This document shows positions 1 to 13,620 of a DNA stretch of 64,000 nucleotides, piece after piece. Within the stretch, counting starts at the first letter, position 1, and every line of letters starts with the position of its first letter. Both the position numbers and the translations under genes were made by a program. Under the pieces are notes generated by a model. That model ran no database searches. It saw only the letters and a program-made list of their open reading frames with translations, and was not told where the DNA came from. This DNA is from Hemicordylus capensis. Lineage: Eukaryota > Chordata > Lepidosauria > Squamata > Cordylidae. The DNA lies in the NCBI RefSeq assembly GCF_027244095.1, contig NC_069662.1, positions 18,006,501 to 18,070,500 of the forward strand. The letters run 5' to 3'.

Positions 1-350
1 ACTCGCTTGGGGGATGGTTCAGGTGAAGGGGAGGAAGAGAGGCTGGCTGCTTTTGTGCTGGCGAATTCTCCACTGTGGGCAGCATTTCCATGGTGCCTTA
101 AGTGCCCAGAGACCATTGAAGGCTATGCCATCCCTAATTGGTGCAGGTAGCAATCATCACCACATCCTAGTCACAAGTATGTCCTAATTGGGAAGCTGCT
201 GGCGATGGACTCAAGGTGGGGGCAGGGGTTACAGAGAAATGGGAAGAATGGAGGAGGGGCGGGGGAAATGAAGGCAAGGATAATTCGGTGGAGGGAGAGA
301 ATCCTAGAAAAGAATGGGGCATAAGTTTAATCCGTCTCAAAAGTCAACAG

Positions 351-412
351 AGAATGTTAGAGTTGGAAGGGACCTTAGGAGTCTTATAGTCCAACCCCCT
401 TGCATTACAGAG
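351..412 (-). mobile_element. CR1 LINE 3' end fragment
   Basis: The sequence around 356-376 is the reverse complement of the typical CR1 end (an AAGGTCCCTTCCAACTCTA-like string). Only the last ~60 bp remain, with no coding part. Bases 1-350 before it show no gene or repeat that I recognise. Confidence 0.55.
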
Positions 413-575
413 GAACATAGAAAGCTGCCATATCTGCAGTCAGACCATTGGTCCATCTAGCTCTGTATTGCCTACACAGGCTGGCAGCAGTTTTTCCAAG
501 GCTGCAAGCAGGAGTCTCTCTCAGCCCTAGCTTGGAGATGGAACTTGGAACCTTCTGCATGCAAGCAGGCAGTTT
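411..575 (-). mobile_element. tRNA-headed SINE (family B), partial
   Basis: It begins with the family tail AGGAACATAGRAAGCTGCC and runs into a decayed tRNA-like head near 540-575. The same family recurs at 1061, 6206, 20003, 40515, 47366, 57271 and 63981. The best head (20003) has recognisable A and B boxes. Confidence 0.6.
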
Positions 576-796
576 GTCAGTTTATCCAGGAACTTGTGCC
601 AGATCCCATGGCTAGACACTGTTCCAGTGTGTGAGCAGGAGGATTTTACAGGGAAGAAATGCCAGAAGGATGGTCTGGCTCACTGGGTAACTTCGATCTC
701 AGCCTAACCTACCTCACAGGGTTGTCGTTAGGATAAAAGAGGCACTGAAGAGAAATATGTATCCTACCCAGAATTCCTTGAAAGAGGAAGGGGTGG

Positions 797-992
797 TTTG
801 CTTTGGTAGAATACAGAAGGGGTTAACCATTGCCATCTCCCTTGCAGTCTGAGATGATGCCTTTCAGCACCTTCCTATATTGCTGCTGCCCGATATAGGA
901 GTTCCCCTTATTCTGGGAAACACACCAGCGGGGATTTGAACCGACACCCTCTTGCTCTCTAGGCAGTTTGCTTCCCCGCTGCGCCATTGGGT
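797..992 (-). mobile_element. Sauria-like SINE (family A)
   Basis: It carries the family body (CTTTGGTAGAATACAG, then GATGATGCCTTTCAGCA) and a reverse-complement tRNA-like head with a GGATTTGAACC B box near 930-945. Other copies lie at 2557, 13621, 15650, 19648, 42212 and 55579. Confidence 0.65.
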
Positions 993-1060
993 GGCCACGA
1001 AGGGGTGGAATAAAAATGTAATTGATAATATATTTGAAGGTGGTGTGCCAGGTGCTGTAC

Positions 1061-1370
1061 ATAGGAACATAGGAAGCTGCCATATACTGAGTCAGACTAT
1101 AGGTCCATCTCGCTCAGTATTGTCTACACGGACTGGCAGCGGCTTCTCCAAGGTTGCAGGCAGGAATGTCTCTCAGCCCTATCTTGGAGATGCCAGGGAA
1201 GGAACTTGGAGCCTAGATGCTCTCCCCAGAGTGGCTCCATCCCCTAAGGGGAATATCTTACAGCGCTCACACTTCTAGTCTCCCTTTCATATGCAACCAG
1301 GGTGGATCTTGCTTAGCTTAAGGGGACAAGTCATGCTTGCTACCACAAGACCAGCTCTCTTCCAGCTCTC
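1061..1370 (-). mobile_element. tRNA-headed SINE (family B), long copy
   Basis: This is the longest copy of family B in the window, with the body CAGTATTGTCTACACGGACT and the head end near 1200-1300. It abuts a CR1 tail at 1373, so the two insertions lie end to end. Confidence 0.6.
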
Positions 1371-1372
1371 GG

Positions 1373-1545
1373 AACATAAGAACAGCCCTGCTGGATCAGG
1401 CCCAAGGCCCATCTAGTCCAGCATCCTGTTTCACACAGTGGCCCACCAGATGCCACTGGAAGCCTACAGGCAGGAGTTGAGGGCATGCCCTAGTCTCTCC
1501 TGCTGTTACTCCCCTGCAACTGGTACTCAGAGGCATCCTGTATAC
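1373..1545 (-). mobile_element. CR1 LINE 3' end
   Basis: This is the reverse complement of the CR1 subfamily tail that ends GGGCTGTTCTTATGTTCTT. The same tail continues into CR1 reverse-transcriptase coding sequence at 42243-42915, which identifies the family. Confidence 0.65.
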
Positions 1546-1781
1546 ATTAGTTCTAGGATAGGAGAAAAGTGGGGTATAAAAGTAATAAACAAGTAAATAT
1601 CTAAAAAAAATTCAGTGATATTTCTCGGTGTTGGGGATTGACAAAAGGCAAGAGGGAGGTGCAGGTGCTGAGTGGAGTCTAGGGTGATGTACAGCACAAA
1701 CGTGTTAATGTGGGAGTAAGTTCCACTGCTTTCAGTAGGACTTATTCTCTAGCGAAGGTGCACAGGATTGCAGCCTCAGGA

Positions 1782-1945
1782 ATGGTTTTGCTGAAGGCTA
1801 GGCTGGATCTTCAGGACCGACACAAGGATATGCTTCTGAGCCATTGGATTTGGCACAAAAATTCCTGGATCAACTGGGAGGAGGATGCACAGGGGGTTGG
1901 GCTAGAAAACCTCCAAGGTCCCGATTCTGTGATTCTATTATATGA
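1782..1945 (+). mobile_element. CR1 LINE 3' end (second subfamily)
   Basis: The end reads AAGGTCCCGATTCTGTGATT, the classic amniote CR1 terminus. Just upstream (1705-1770) is a short palindromic repeat of the type GTAAGTTCCACTG...CAGTAGGACTTA, also seen at 15030, 16575, 44385 and 57640. Confidence 0.6.
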
Positions 1946-2540
1946 TGTTTTCAGACATCCCGTTTTTTCTTTTGACAGCTCTTACTTGTTCTTCCCAAAG
2001 ACTTTGACAACAACCCTGTACCTTGAGTTATAATGCCATTAATGTCAGTATTCATTTCTGAATAATCCTTGTGGGTCTCAGCTCAGCCAGTCTCTCCAGT
2101 GTTCGCGCCAGCATCCTCTAGAGGGGAAAAAGCCCAGTGCATCCGCCTCCACTGACACAGCCATCAATGAATTCCCTATGGGAACTAATTTCAACCCTGT
2201 GCCTGTTGTACTGTAGTGGGTGTGGCTTGCCTTCAGGGAGAAAGGGAAGGGGTGGAGTTCTAAGCATCCTTTAGCATCCTTCGCTCTGTGTTAGGTACCA
2301 GTCCCCAAGCAGACAGCCAAGTCCCAGGTGTGGTGGAAGTAATAGATGGGAGTAGGGAATTGAAAAGTTAAGAGAGTTGGTTGGGAGCAGTGAGTGGGGT
2401 GGATGGAAGGATAAACACATGAGCAAGAGAGGAAGAGGATTGCTACACATTGATGCCCTTACCTAAAATCCATCGCCTCAAGCCTCTTCATCCCAGGAAC
2501 AGGTATGTGGAAACTGAGGGCACATTTGGGTTGGGTTTCC
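1946..2540. other. No gene seen
   Basis: I see no coding region, RNA gene or recognisable repeat here. Open frames are short and begin at non-ATG codons. Confidence 0.5.
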
Positions 2541-2556
2541 TTTTTAAAAGGTGCAG

Positions 2557-2775
2557 GTAAAGTGTGCCATCGAGTCGATTTCGACTCCTGGTGCTCACAG
2601 AGCCCTGTGGTTTTCTTTGGTAGAATACAGGAGGGGTTTACCATTGCCTCCTCCCGTGTAGTATGAGATGATGCCTTTCAGCAGCTTCCTATATCGCTGC
2701 TGCCCGCTATAGTACCAGCAGGGATTCGAACTGGAAACCTTCTGCTTGTTAGTCAAGCATTTCCCTGCTGCACCA
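2557..2775 (-). mobile_element. Sauria-like SINE (family A) with target-site duplication
   Basis: A near-complete copy runs from the GTGCCATCGAGTCGATTTCG tail to a reverse-complement tRNA-like head (GGGATTCGAAC). It is flanked by a ~16 bp duplication (TTTAAAAGGTGCAG at 2543-2556, one mismatch at 2776-2791), as expected for LINE-mediated retrotransposition. Confidence 0.75.
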
Positions 2776-2791
2776 CTTTAAAAAGGTGCAG

Positions 2792-3394
2792 CCCCATCTT
2801 ATTCCATTCAAAGAGACTGTCAGTATGACAGCACATATGTGTGTTGTCAAAGCCTGTGGGAAGGACCAGTCTGGAGGAGGGAGTGGAGAATGGGAGAAAG
2901 AAAATGTTACTCCACCGCCCAAAAATATCTCCCCAGGGTCCCAATCAATTCAGAGCTATTTTGCACACCCCTCCCTTCCCTTCCTGGTTTAAGGACTCAC
3001 GGCAGCTTTAGCCACTCTCCTGAAATGGGTTACTAATTCCTTATTTGCAGTTTCTGGCTCCTTACTCAGTTCATAGGTGTAGCGGCAGCCTGAATTAAGG
3101 AGCTGAGACTGGAATAGCTCTGCACCCCCAAATAGGACTTGAAAACCCAAGTCCAAACTACAGTTGCGGTGCAGCTGCAAACAGTCTGCAAATGTCGGTC
3201 CAAAGAACTAACGGGCGCTTCATCAGTCTGTGCTTCATCATTCTCAAGCCCTTCTTCCTAATTATCAGAATTTGGGTTTTTGGCCCACGAGCTCTGCTGG
3301 TGTCCAAATCAGTTAAATAGATAGGAGGGGTGGTGTGTGGGTGTGTAATTCATGACAATTCATGACCTATTTGTTTGGCCTGGCTTTCCAAGGC
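2792..3394. other. No gene seen
   Basis: The sequence looks unique. It holds no supported gene, and the short ORFs on both strands show no recognisable domain. Confidence 0.45.
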
Positions 3395-3604
3395 TTGTAA
3401 AGTGTTGTTGTTGTTGTTGTTGTTGTTTTTAAAAGTATTTTAATTGGTTTTAAATAGTTTTAATCATTTTTGAATGGTTTTTATATTGTTTTTAGCATTG
3501 TGTTTGAATTGTTGGTTTTATGTCTTTTAAAAAAGTTGTTGTACACCGCCCAGAGCCTCTGAATGGGGCGGTTTATAAATGTAATAAATAAATAAATAAA
3601 TAAT
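3395..3604 (+). mobile_element. L2-type LINE 3' end
   Basis: A (TTG)n run at 3401-3427 is followed by a T-rich 3' UTR, the motif GTACACCGCCCAGAGCC and a (TAAA)n-like end. It stops just before the first exon of the FAM181-like gene. Confidence 0.6.
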
Positions 3605-3625
3605 GACAACCTATGAACACTGTGA

Positions 3626-5314
<1,689 letters not shown>

Positions 5315-5479
5315 CCTCCCCGGCTGCAAAAGCAGATTTCTCTCACTCAGCTAAATCTCCTGTCTTGAGAGAAGAGAGCACTTCTCAGCCACATCCCAGC
5401 CCTTCTCAGCCGTAATTCAGAGGAGGAGGAGAACTCCCCATTGTCACCGAAATACATTTTCCGAGAAGCACTTCAGCAC

Positions 5480-5675
5480 ACAGCTGTCATCTACTGTATG
5501 CTGTGTGTATTCAGCCTCAGCACAGCATCCCTCCAGTGGCTGTTGCTGGTATCTGCCTTATGTTTCTTTTTAGAGTGTGAGCCCTTTGGGGACAGGCAAC
5601 CATCTGATTTCTGTATTTTTTAATGTAAACCACTTTGAGAACGTTGGTTGAATATAAATATTTGTAGTAGGCGTA
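5480..5675 (+). mobile_element. L2-type LINE 3' end
   Basis: It contains CAGCATCCCTCCAGTGGCTG, then GTGAGCCCTTTGGGGACAGG, then an A-rich end (TGAATATAAATATTTG). This tail type recurs at 7470, 41695, 46722, 50335 and 51188. Confidence 0.65.
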
Positions 5676-7469
5676 GTCTAACTCCTGACTTTTTGATGGT
5701 TCAGAGGAAAATCCTTCTCTCAAAATCTTGGGAAGAACAGATCTTCTTCCCTCCCTTTCTCTCCTCCGCAAATATCCCTTCATTCATTATATCTTCCTCT
5801 TTCTCTCTCTCTCTCCTTCCACTCTTCTCTTTTCCATCCTTCCTTTCTTCCTTCAGTAAGCTAACATACTCACTAACAAACCAAATTGGTTTATATTAAA
5901 TATCTTGGCTTAGCTATGTTGTGTCTTTCACCTTCCACTTCACAATGCTCCACCATTTACCTTGTGCTCATTTCCTTTCCATTATACTTAAGTGTATATT
6001 ATACATGTTTCTTTGGGTTAATAATTGCATAAGAGAAATGACAGTCGATATATCCTAGTCGCAGAATACTAGCCCCTATGAACTGTGTCTGGTTCAAAGC
6101 TTGATGTGAACATTAAATGTTTTGTTTCTTACTGCCATCTAGTGGACGGTTTTATTATTATTCTGCCAGCAAAATCCCAAATAACTGCTCACTTAGCAGG
6201 GGTTATGTGAAGCTGCCATACTGAGTCAGACCATTGGTCCATCTCACAGACCATTGGTCCATCTCACCTAGTATTGTTTACTCTGACTGACAACACCTAT
6301 CCCTTTAGTCATTGTGGCTGAGGATGTTGGGAGTTGTAGTCCAACAACATCTGGAGATCCAGGATTGGAAACCCCTGTTCTAGGTTCCGTGCTTTAAAAA
6401 AAATGGCTGCTTTGATGTTTTGTGGTTGTGTTATTTTGTGGATTGAGTTAATTTTTATCATTTTCTTTTATACTTATGCTGCCTTGAACACCTCCATCTT
6501 GGCAGTGGAACGACAGGGTGCAAGATATATAATATTCTCTTTATTTAGCAGGGGGAGAGCAACTGGCCCTTTCCATCCCCAGGGGATTTCCCAGACAGCA
6601 AATTTACTTCTAAGTTCCCAGGAGTGGTGGCTGTGCATTCGCACATGGGTTGGGGGGGTGGGTGGAATTTACCTCCAAGTTGCTGCAAGGTATCGGGGAG
6701 GACTCCATACATGATTCAGATTTTGCCCTGAGCATTGGAGCTTAGCCCAAACTATCCCTGTGCTAAAAAGTTCCACTTTCAATGGTGGCCTTTTGGGATA
6801 CTTCGAAGTACCCCAATGTTTCTTCTGAGATGTATGGAGGGGGCCATAGTGATAGAGCAGCAACTTTTTTCTTTGCATTTTTTAAAAAAACTTGCTGAGT
6901 GATTTTGCAGAACACCAGCAAGACCACCGTCTTTGCCGAGTTGTTGGCCTTCCACAAGACCACCGACCACTGGGGGGAAAAAGAAAAGAGAAAGAAAAAA
7001 GGATCCGTGCACCCACCTCTGTGCTTCTCCTCCACCTGCCCAGCTGGCTTGGCTTGCTCTCCCCGCCGCCTCTGCAGGTGCTTTCTGGCCAGGGGGGTGG
7101 TCAGGGAAGGGAGGGGGGAGGGAGGCCGCCATCTGAGTGATCTTGCAGAAGACCCCCGAAAAACCAGTTTTAATTTTTTTAAAGAATGGTTTTTATTCTT
7201 TGCAATGAAAGTTGTTAGAAGTGCACACCACACATGTGCGGTAGGAAAAAGGAGGTGCAGCATCCTACCTACTCTAGAAAGCCATTGGCCAGAGAAAGAC
7301 TGCAGGAGCAAGCAGTATGAATGGTCCACGGGGAAAATGTGAAAGGAAAGGAGGGGACACCGCATCAAAGCAGCCCTGTGTGAATGCCCTAGAATTGTTA
7401 TTTCAGCTTCAGGCTGCGGCATCTATGCAACTAATAATTAGTCATGTAATCCTGCGATTCTGCCTGCCA
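5676..7469. other. Gene-free stretch with repeat fragments
   Basis: It holds a family-B SINE fragment (6206-6291) and part of a palindromic MITE (about 6300-6380). The opposed open frames between 6760 and 7420 show no domain and are low-complexity in places, so I do not call them genes. Confidence 0.5.
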
Positions 7470-7645
7470 TCTGGGAAAGCCCCACAGCACAGCATCCCTC
7501 CAGTGGCTGCAGCTGGTGTCTCCCTTTTGGATTGTGAGCCCTTTGAGGACAGGGAGCCATTTTATTTATCTATTTATATCTACGTAAACCACTTTGGGAA
7601 CTTTTGTTGAAAAGCGGTATATAAATATCCGTATAATAAATAAAA
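7470..7645 (+). mobile_element. L2-type LINE 3' end
   Basis: It has the same tail as at 5480, ending TATAAATATCCGTATAATAA. Confidence 0.65.
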
Positions 7646-7695
7646 TATAAAAGCAGGGGCCGGGGCCATGCAATTTGCAACCAAATCATCTAGAC

Positions 7696-7828
7696 TAGGG
7701 TTTCTTAACCTTGGGCTCCCAGATGTTGTTGGACTACAACTCCCATCATCCTCAGCCAAAGGCCATGTCTGGGAATGATGGGAGTTGTAGTCCAACAACA
7801 TCTGGGGGCGCAAGGTTAAGAAACCCTG
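7696..7828. mobile_element. Palindromic hAT-type MITE with exact 8-bp duplication
   Basis: This 133 bp foldback has termini TAGGGTTTCTTAACC and GGTTAAGAAACCCTG. It is flanked by ATCTAGAC at 7688-7695 and 7829-7836, an exact 8-bp target duplication typical of hAT elements. The stem carries GGACTACAACTCCCATCATC, which marks a family present more than ten times in this window. Confidence 0.8.
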
Positions 7829-8108
7829 ATCTAGACCAGTGTTTCTCAAACTTTGGCACCACATATATATAGTGCCTCCCACCTGCACTAGGTAGAACTT
7901 TGGTGCCTTCCACCCTGACTCCTGCAAGATCAGTTGTGGGTTTCAGGGGGCCCTGAGCAAACTGTCTTCCATGGTCTTCTTCCTAGCTGGGTGAACTCTC
8001 CCTAATGTTCATGATGGGCCTTAGCTTTGCAGAGGGGCTGGGATGGATGAGAGGAGGCTCTCCTGGGCAAAAGTGTCACTTCAGCACCACTGCACGGATG
8101 CTATAGTC

Positions 8109-8378
8109 CAGGGGTTCCCGAGCTGTGATATTCTAGATCAGGGATTCTCAACATTGAGTCCCCAGATGTTATTGGACTTCAACTCCCATAATCCCCAACC
8201 AAAGGCCACTGGGGCTGGGGATTATGGGAGATGAAATCCAATAACATCTGGGGACCCAACATCAAGAATCCCTGCTCTAGATGTTGATGAACTACAACTC
8301 ACATAATCCTCAGATGGATAGGGATGCTGGGAGTTGTAGTTCAGCAACACCTGGAGTACCACAGGTTTGGAACCCCTG
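8109..8378. mobile_element. Palindromic hAT-type MITE interrupted by a second MITE
   Basis: The outer ends are CAGGGGTTCCCGAGCTGTG and TTTGGAACCCCTG. The flanks CTATAGTC (8101-8108) and CTATAGGC (8379-8386) match at 7 of 8 bases. A younger copy at 8139-8274 sits inside it. Confidence 0.75.
8139..8274. mobile_element. Nested palindromic hAT-type MITE
   Basis: The ends are CAGGGATTCTCAACATTGAG and AAGAATCCCTG. The flanks TTCTAGAT (8131-8138) and CTCTAGAT (8275-8282) match at 7 of 8 bases. It lies wholly within the element at 8109-8378. Confidence 0.75.
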
Positions 8379-8784
8379 CTATAGGCACAGAGATGGTCTC
8401 AGGAATCAGCAGTGGGTCCTTGGCAGTATTCCGATGATGACAGCTCCTAGTGCTGGCTCTGATCCTGCCAGCTTATTGTGGCTGCTGATTTTCCAGCAAT
8501 GCCTCTCTGTCTTATAAAGAGTTTGTCTTGCAGCATCTGACTTGATACAGTGCAGGGCCATATCCATCATGGGAGTGGTGCCGTGGCCCTCACAATCACA
8601 TAGACTGAGCAGCTTAGTTAATCATAAAGGAATATGTGATCACAAATGACCCCTTCCATTTTGTTAGCAACAAGGAACAAGCAAAGGACCAAGAATAAAA
8701 GATTATTTGATTACACATAACACACAATTTTGCCAGCTGATATTTTACTGCAAGTGACCTTAGCAACTACTTTCTGTTTAATAT

Positions 8785-8794
8785 GATAGATAGG

Positions 8795-8858
<64 letters not shown>
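8785..8858. repeat. (GATA)n microsatellite
   Basis: About 18 near-perfect GATA units, with one variant GGTA near the start. Confidence 0.95.
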
Positions 8859-11711
8859 ATACAATAATATTGACTCCAAAGGAGTTAGAAACTTCAGGGC
8901 TAATGCCCAGAATTCCTAGACGCTCATTCACTGTGATTTAAGTTCGCAGGAAGACTTGTTTTAAAACTGAAGACCCTCATTTTGCAAGCTCAGAAACTCA
9001 GAAAATTGGTGCTTTTGTGCTTTGAGCCGTGTGTGTGTGTCTGGGTCCACTGTTTTAATTGCTTTGGAAATAAGAATCTAATGCTTAAAATTGCTGACAT
9101 CTCTCATTAGCCTTTTCAATAAAATGAAGATAATTCTTTAAATGAGATTCTAGCATGTTTGCCATGTTATGGTGCCAAGGGTGGCTCCAGAGAGGAGGCA
9201 AAAAGGGGTAACTGCCCCCTCAGACAACTAGTTTGCCTTCCCACCTGCCCCCTGTTTTCATTTCAGAAATCAAATGTGTGGGATAGAGATGTAAAATTTC
9301 CAGAAACTTTGAAGTCATGAAAAAACCCTGAGTTTCCCCCCATTTTTTCCTAGGGGGGAAACACCAGAAACTTGGGGCGGGGGAGAATTGAAATATATGT
9401 AATACTTTTTTCTTTTTCAGGGCCCTTTACAAGTCTAAAGTCATATTGCTTCTTTAGGAGCATTTATTATGTATAACCTGCTTTTCTCATAACATTGATC
9501 GTGTTTGAGATGTTACATTTAGAAGTATAGTTTATTCAGACAATTAGTCCAAATGTAGTAATTTACTTTTAAATGTTATTTAATTTTTGTTACAAGTGGA
9601 CTGTGGTCTGATAAAGTCAGTTTCTTCTATTTTCAACATCGGCTTTCCCCCCTGCTTCTTATAAACTGTCAAACTGTTTAAGTAAAGCAGGCAAAAGGTT
9701 AATGTTGGAAACAGAAAAGAACTGGCTTACAAACAATGCAGTGCCCGCTGCCCCACCAACTGAAGAGTGGGGCAAGCATATTTATTCTGTGCATCCCCAA
9801 ACCACACCCTTACTTCTACCAAGCTTACAGAGGCTCTCCATCACTACTAACAATTGTGTTATCACTGCAGTGATGAGCTTCCCTGCTGTTACTCCCAATG
9901 GGAAGCTTGTTGCTACAGCAATGATACAGTCCCTCGGAGCCGTGGAAACCCTGCAAGCTTGGTATTTATTTACTACATTTATTTCCTGCTCTTCCTCCAA
10001 GGAGCCCTCAGTAGAAGCGAAGACATGATTTGGGGTGAACAGAACGAGTGTGTGCGCCCCACTCTTGATCAGCGGGGAACTGCTCTGTATCTAAAATATT
10101 AACAACATTATAATAAAACAAAGTTGGTTATTATGCATTCTGGACTTAGTCTCCTCCAGTGTCAAGCAAATACAGAAGACACTCACTTTCAGAAAAAGAG
10201 AAAGGAGGGATTATTGACTACAGTTCTGCCACATGAAACTTCGTCTAATCAGTTGTATTTTCTGAGCTGTCGCGATCAGCAGTCTCTGTTTCTTTTGATC
10301 CTTCATTTCTGTAATCTTAATGACTTATGAAAACTTAGTTGCTTAGATTGAGACAAGCCTCTCCACCTTTTCACATGTTCCTTTGTTTCTTGATATGGTA
10401 TATTTCCAAACATAGAACAATTAAGTTCACATGGCTTTACTGTTCTTCTGCAGCAAGACACAGCAGAAGCAGCAGGTACATTTTTGTAGTCATAGAAAGC
10501 CCACCTTTGCTTCATGTCCCAGGGCCCACTCCAACCTTGCTATTAGGGATGTGTGCGGGTGCCAAGTGCCTCCACAGCAGGAAGCTTCATGGGGCAGTGA
10601 CAAGCAGGTAAGGAGCTGATCTCCCCCTTTTTAAAGATCCCACTTGCTCCTCCCCCCAACTCACGGGGCGGTGCCAAACCTGTGCATGAACCTCAGTCTG
10701 TGCACAGCAAAGGTCTATTGCCATATCCCTGTCTCTGTCTCATAACACGATGCTTGTGAATGCCCCAACCAGACAGCAGTTTCCTCCTGAAAAATATCTC
10801 TTTTGCCTCCACACCTTTATTTTCCGGTCCTCCTGCCTTTCAGCACACAGGACAGAGAGGTGTGATCAGCAAGGATGAGACTGTTTCAGAGCAGACTGGA
10901 ATAAATAGCCTTTGTGACACCTCACCATGAGGCTTTGAGACATTTATAGCTGGATAATCAGCCACTGAGGGAATTTCCAGCCCTCCCCCTGAACCCTCCA
11001 GCATCTCAGGATAGCTGTGTTGTCACTGCTTAACCATCCTTCTGTCTTCATGTGGGGATTGACAGCAAAAGATGCCACCCACCCGGGATAAATAACCACC
11101 AAGGATTTATTCTTGTTTGAAATAAATGTGACACTTTTCTCCTTTATGCAGAGTTCCAATCAAGCACATCTTCTCACCAGTGACAGTTACAGGCTCCAAC
11201 TGACCTCAGCTGTCACAGATTCCTCCTCCTCATCTGCATATGGAATCCCCACCGCCCAATCCCCATGCTGTTTTTGCCGCCTCAAATATAACTTGATACC
11301 TTACCACAAACATCAATGCAGACAATGATTTCCTAATTGTAATTCTAATTTCTAATGGTAATTCTAAAACACAACAAACCACATCATTTTGCCACATCAA
11401 GGGTGACTTCTGACTTCTTCAGAGTAGCCTGGAGACAGTTTTGACTTATTGAATCCTATTGTTGGTGGCTAGTGGATTTCGGAGTTTATCGAGAGTCAAC
11501 AACAACAATATTTAAAATCCTGTCCTGCAACTTTAACTCTCTTGCTACTCTAAGCTGTGCAGCAGGGCTTTTTAGAAAAATGTGTAATCAGACACAAATG
11601 TGCATTTCTGCAAGAACATTTGCCAGTGTTCCCTCCAAGGGGTGTATGTCTGTGTATGAGCGCACACCCGTGCACGTGCTTATCTTTTAAAAAATGTCTG
11701 CTCAATTAGCA
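8859..11711. other. Gene-free stretch
   Basis: No gene can be supported. The frame at 9702-10028 has no domain, and its distal part overlaps repeat-like sequence (CTGCTCTTCCTCCAAGGAGCC, a SINE family C motif in reverse). A segment at about 10546-10740 begins TAGGGATGTGTGCGGG, resembling the end of the hAT foldback at 27775, but I could not find its other end. Confidence 0.5.
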
Positions 11712-11719
11712 CATGCGTA

Positions 11720-12044
11720 CAGGGGCATAACTATCATAGGGCAAGGGGAGACAGTTGTCTGGGGGCCCACTGCCTTGGGGGGCCTTCCAGAGGCAGGTCA
11801 CATGACTGATTCCCCCAGTCGCGCACCCGCCCCAGCTTCCTTCAGTTGTATTCATCCTCCAAAACTGATGTGAGTGTTAAGACCTAGAGCTACCAGAACA
11901 GCATTTACAAAACCTTTAAAAAAATAATTTAGGATGATGTTCTATCGTGGCACATAGGTCTTTACTCATGAGCTGAGCTTCAGTTAAGGGGGGCCCATTT
12001 TAAAATCTTGTCTCTGGGCCCACTCCAACCTTGCTACACCCTTG
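11720..12044. mobile_element. Non-autonomous hAT element with exact 8-bp duplication
   Basis: This 325 bp element has ends CAGGGGCATAACTA and, on the reverse strand, CAAGGGTGTAGCAAGG. It is flanked by CATGCGTA at 11712-11719 and 12045-12052, an exact 8-bp duplication. It encodes no transposase. Confidence 0.85.
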
Positions 12045-12426
12045 CATGCGTACACATTGCCTTGATAGTGCCACCCGGAACAAAATTCATTCCACACACA
12101 GATGAAAAAAATGAGAGAGAACCCTGCCTCAAGGAGTTTACCCTCCAAAATTCAACATAGAAGGAAACAATAGAGAGAGGACTGCAGGTAGGTGTAAACA
12201 GGGAAAGAATATTATGTTCAAAAATTCAAATGATGCAAAAGTTGCATTATGGAGGAGGGTGTAAAAAGAGACTGATAACAAAAGAAAAAAGTAAAGTGAG
12301 TAGTCCAGGTTTCTCTAGAACCTAGACTCTGATCAAGTGGACCCATTTCTCTTCCCACTGCCAAAGTCTCTTCCTGCAGACTCCACTGCTACTCCTTACA
12401 GAGTCTTCGCCAATGAATAGAACACT

Positions 12427-12735
12427 CATAAGAACATAAGAACAGCCCTGCTGGATCAGGCCCAAGGCCCATCTAGTCCAGCATCCTGTTTCGCACAGTG
12501 GCCCTCCAGATGCTGCTGGAAGCCACAGACAGGAGTTGAGGGCGTGCCCTCTCTCCTGCCATTACTCCCCTGCAACTGGTACTCAGAGGCACCCCGCCCC
12601 CGAGGCTGGAGGTGGCCCACAGCCCTCTGACTAGTAGCCATTGATAGACCTCTCCTCCATGAAGTCATCCAAACCCCTCTTAAAGCCATCCAGGTTGTTG
12701 GCTGTCACCACATCTTGTTGGCTGTCACCACAAGA
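12427..12735 (-). mobile_element. CR1 LINE 3' end
   Basis: Reverse complement of the tail ending TGTTCTTATGTTCTT. It reaches into the last codons of CR1 ORF2 (the reverse reading includes the fragment GVWMTSWRRGLSMATS). Confidence 0.7.
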
Positions 12736-13086
12736 GTGTCACCACTCTTCTGCAGTAGTGCAGTCAGATTCCCAGTTCAGAGGATTTTCTCCCATTCTAT
12801 GTAGGCTTCTAAATGTCCTGGAATGTGACTCTAGGCAACAAAGTCTATGTGCACAGACAAAGAAAATGCACAGGTGGGTGCCGTGGTGGCTCATGCTACA
12901 CATGTCACTTACACTCACATACCGTTGGGCACTTCTGACTTCTTTTTTTGAAAAAAAGGCATGAAGTACAGTCTTCCCCCCCCTCAGGCAACACAATTCA
13001 TCCAAACCCCTTTGGCTGGCCTAAAGATTTGGGTATACTCCCACAGAAGTAGAGGGAGGCCGTTTATTTGGCCTTTTAAAGACAAA

Positions 13087-13434
13087 CTAGTGGGCCCGGG
13101 CGCAGAACATCTGCGCGGCTGGGCCGAGTCCCGCCGCCACCAACACCATGCTGCCAGGCCGGGCCACCCCCGCCACCTCACATCTGCGGCCGGGCTGGGG
13201 CCCGCCGCCGCGGCCTGGCCCCCTGCCGCGGGCTGAGTGCTGCCGCCGCCGCCAGCGGGCCGAGTGTCACCGCCGCCAGCGGGCTGAGTGCCGCCGCTGC
13301 CAGCAGGCCAAGTACTGCCGCTAGCGGGCACTCCTGGGTGCGCCAGCCAATCAGTGCCCCCGCAGCCCAGCCAATGAGCTGGGCTGCCAGGACGCATTTT
13401 TCCTGGGCACACCCAGGAGAATTATATATATAGA
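13087..13434 (-). mobile_element. Non-autonomous Helitron-like element
   Basis: On the reverse strand it starts TCTATATATATAATTCTCC directly after an A and ends CTAG directly before a T. It has a GC-rich 3' hairpin (GCGCAGATGTTCTGCGC) about 12 bp before the CTAG. These are the hallmarks of Helitrons: 5' TC, 3' CTRR, insertion between A and T, and no duplication. It is 348 bp long, very CpG-rich and encodes nothing recognisable. Related copies lie at 17818 and 51287. Confidence 0.8.
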
Positions 13435-13620
13435 TTGAAGCCTGGGGCACACCACACTTATACTGAAGTAGTGTTCAGTTCAGTTCATTACAATCTTGGA
13501 TCAGATAAACAGATTACAACTCAGACCCAGATTAGAAGAACCCTAAGAACAAATATGAATACAGATATATAATAATACATATATAGAGGCTATTACATAA
13601 GAGTAGAATCAGATAGGCTA

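Noticed and set aside
8785-8858. Regularly spaced repeats considered as a CRISPR-like array
   Set aside because: It is a plain GATA microsatellite without spacers, in a vertebrate sequence.
9702-10028. 108-codon frame in unique sequence
   Set aside because: No domain is recognisable, its distal part runs through SINE-derived sequence, and there is no splice or promoter support.
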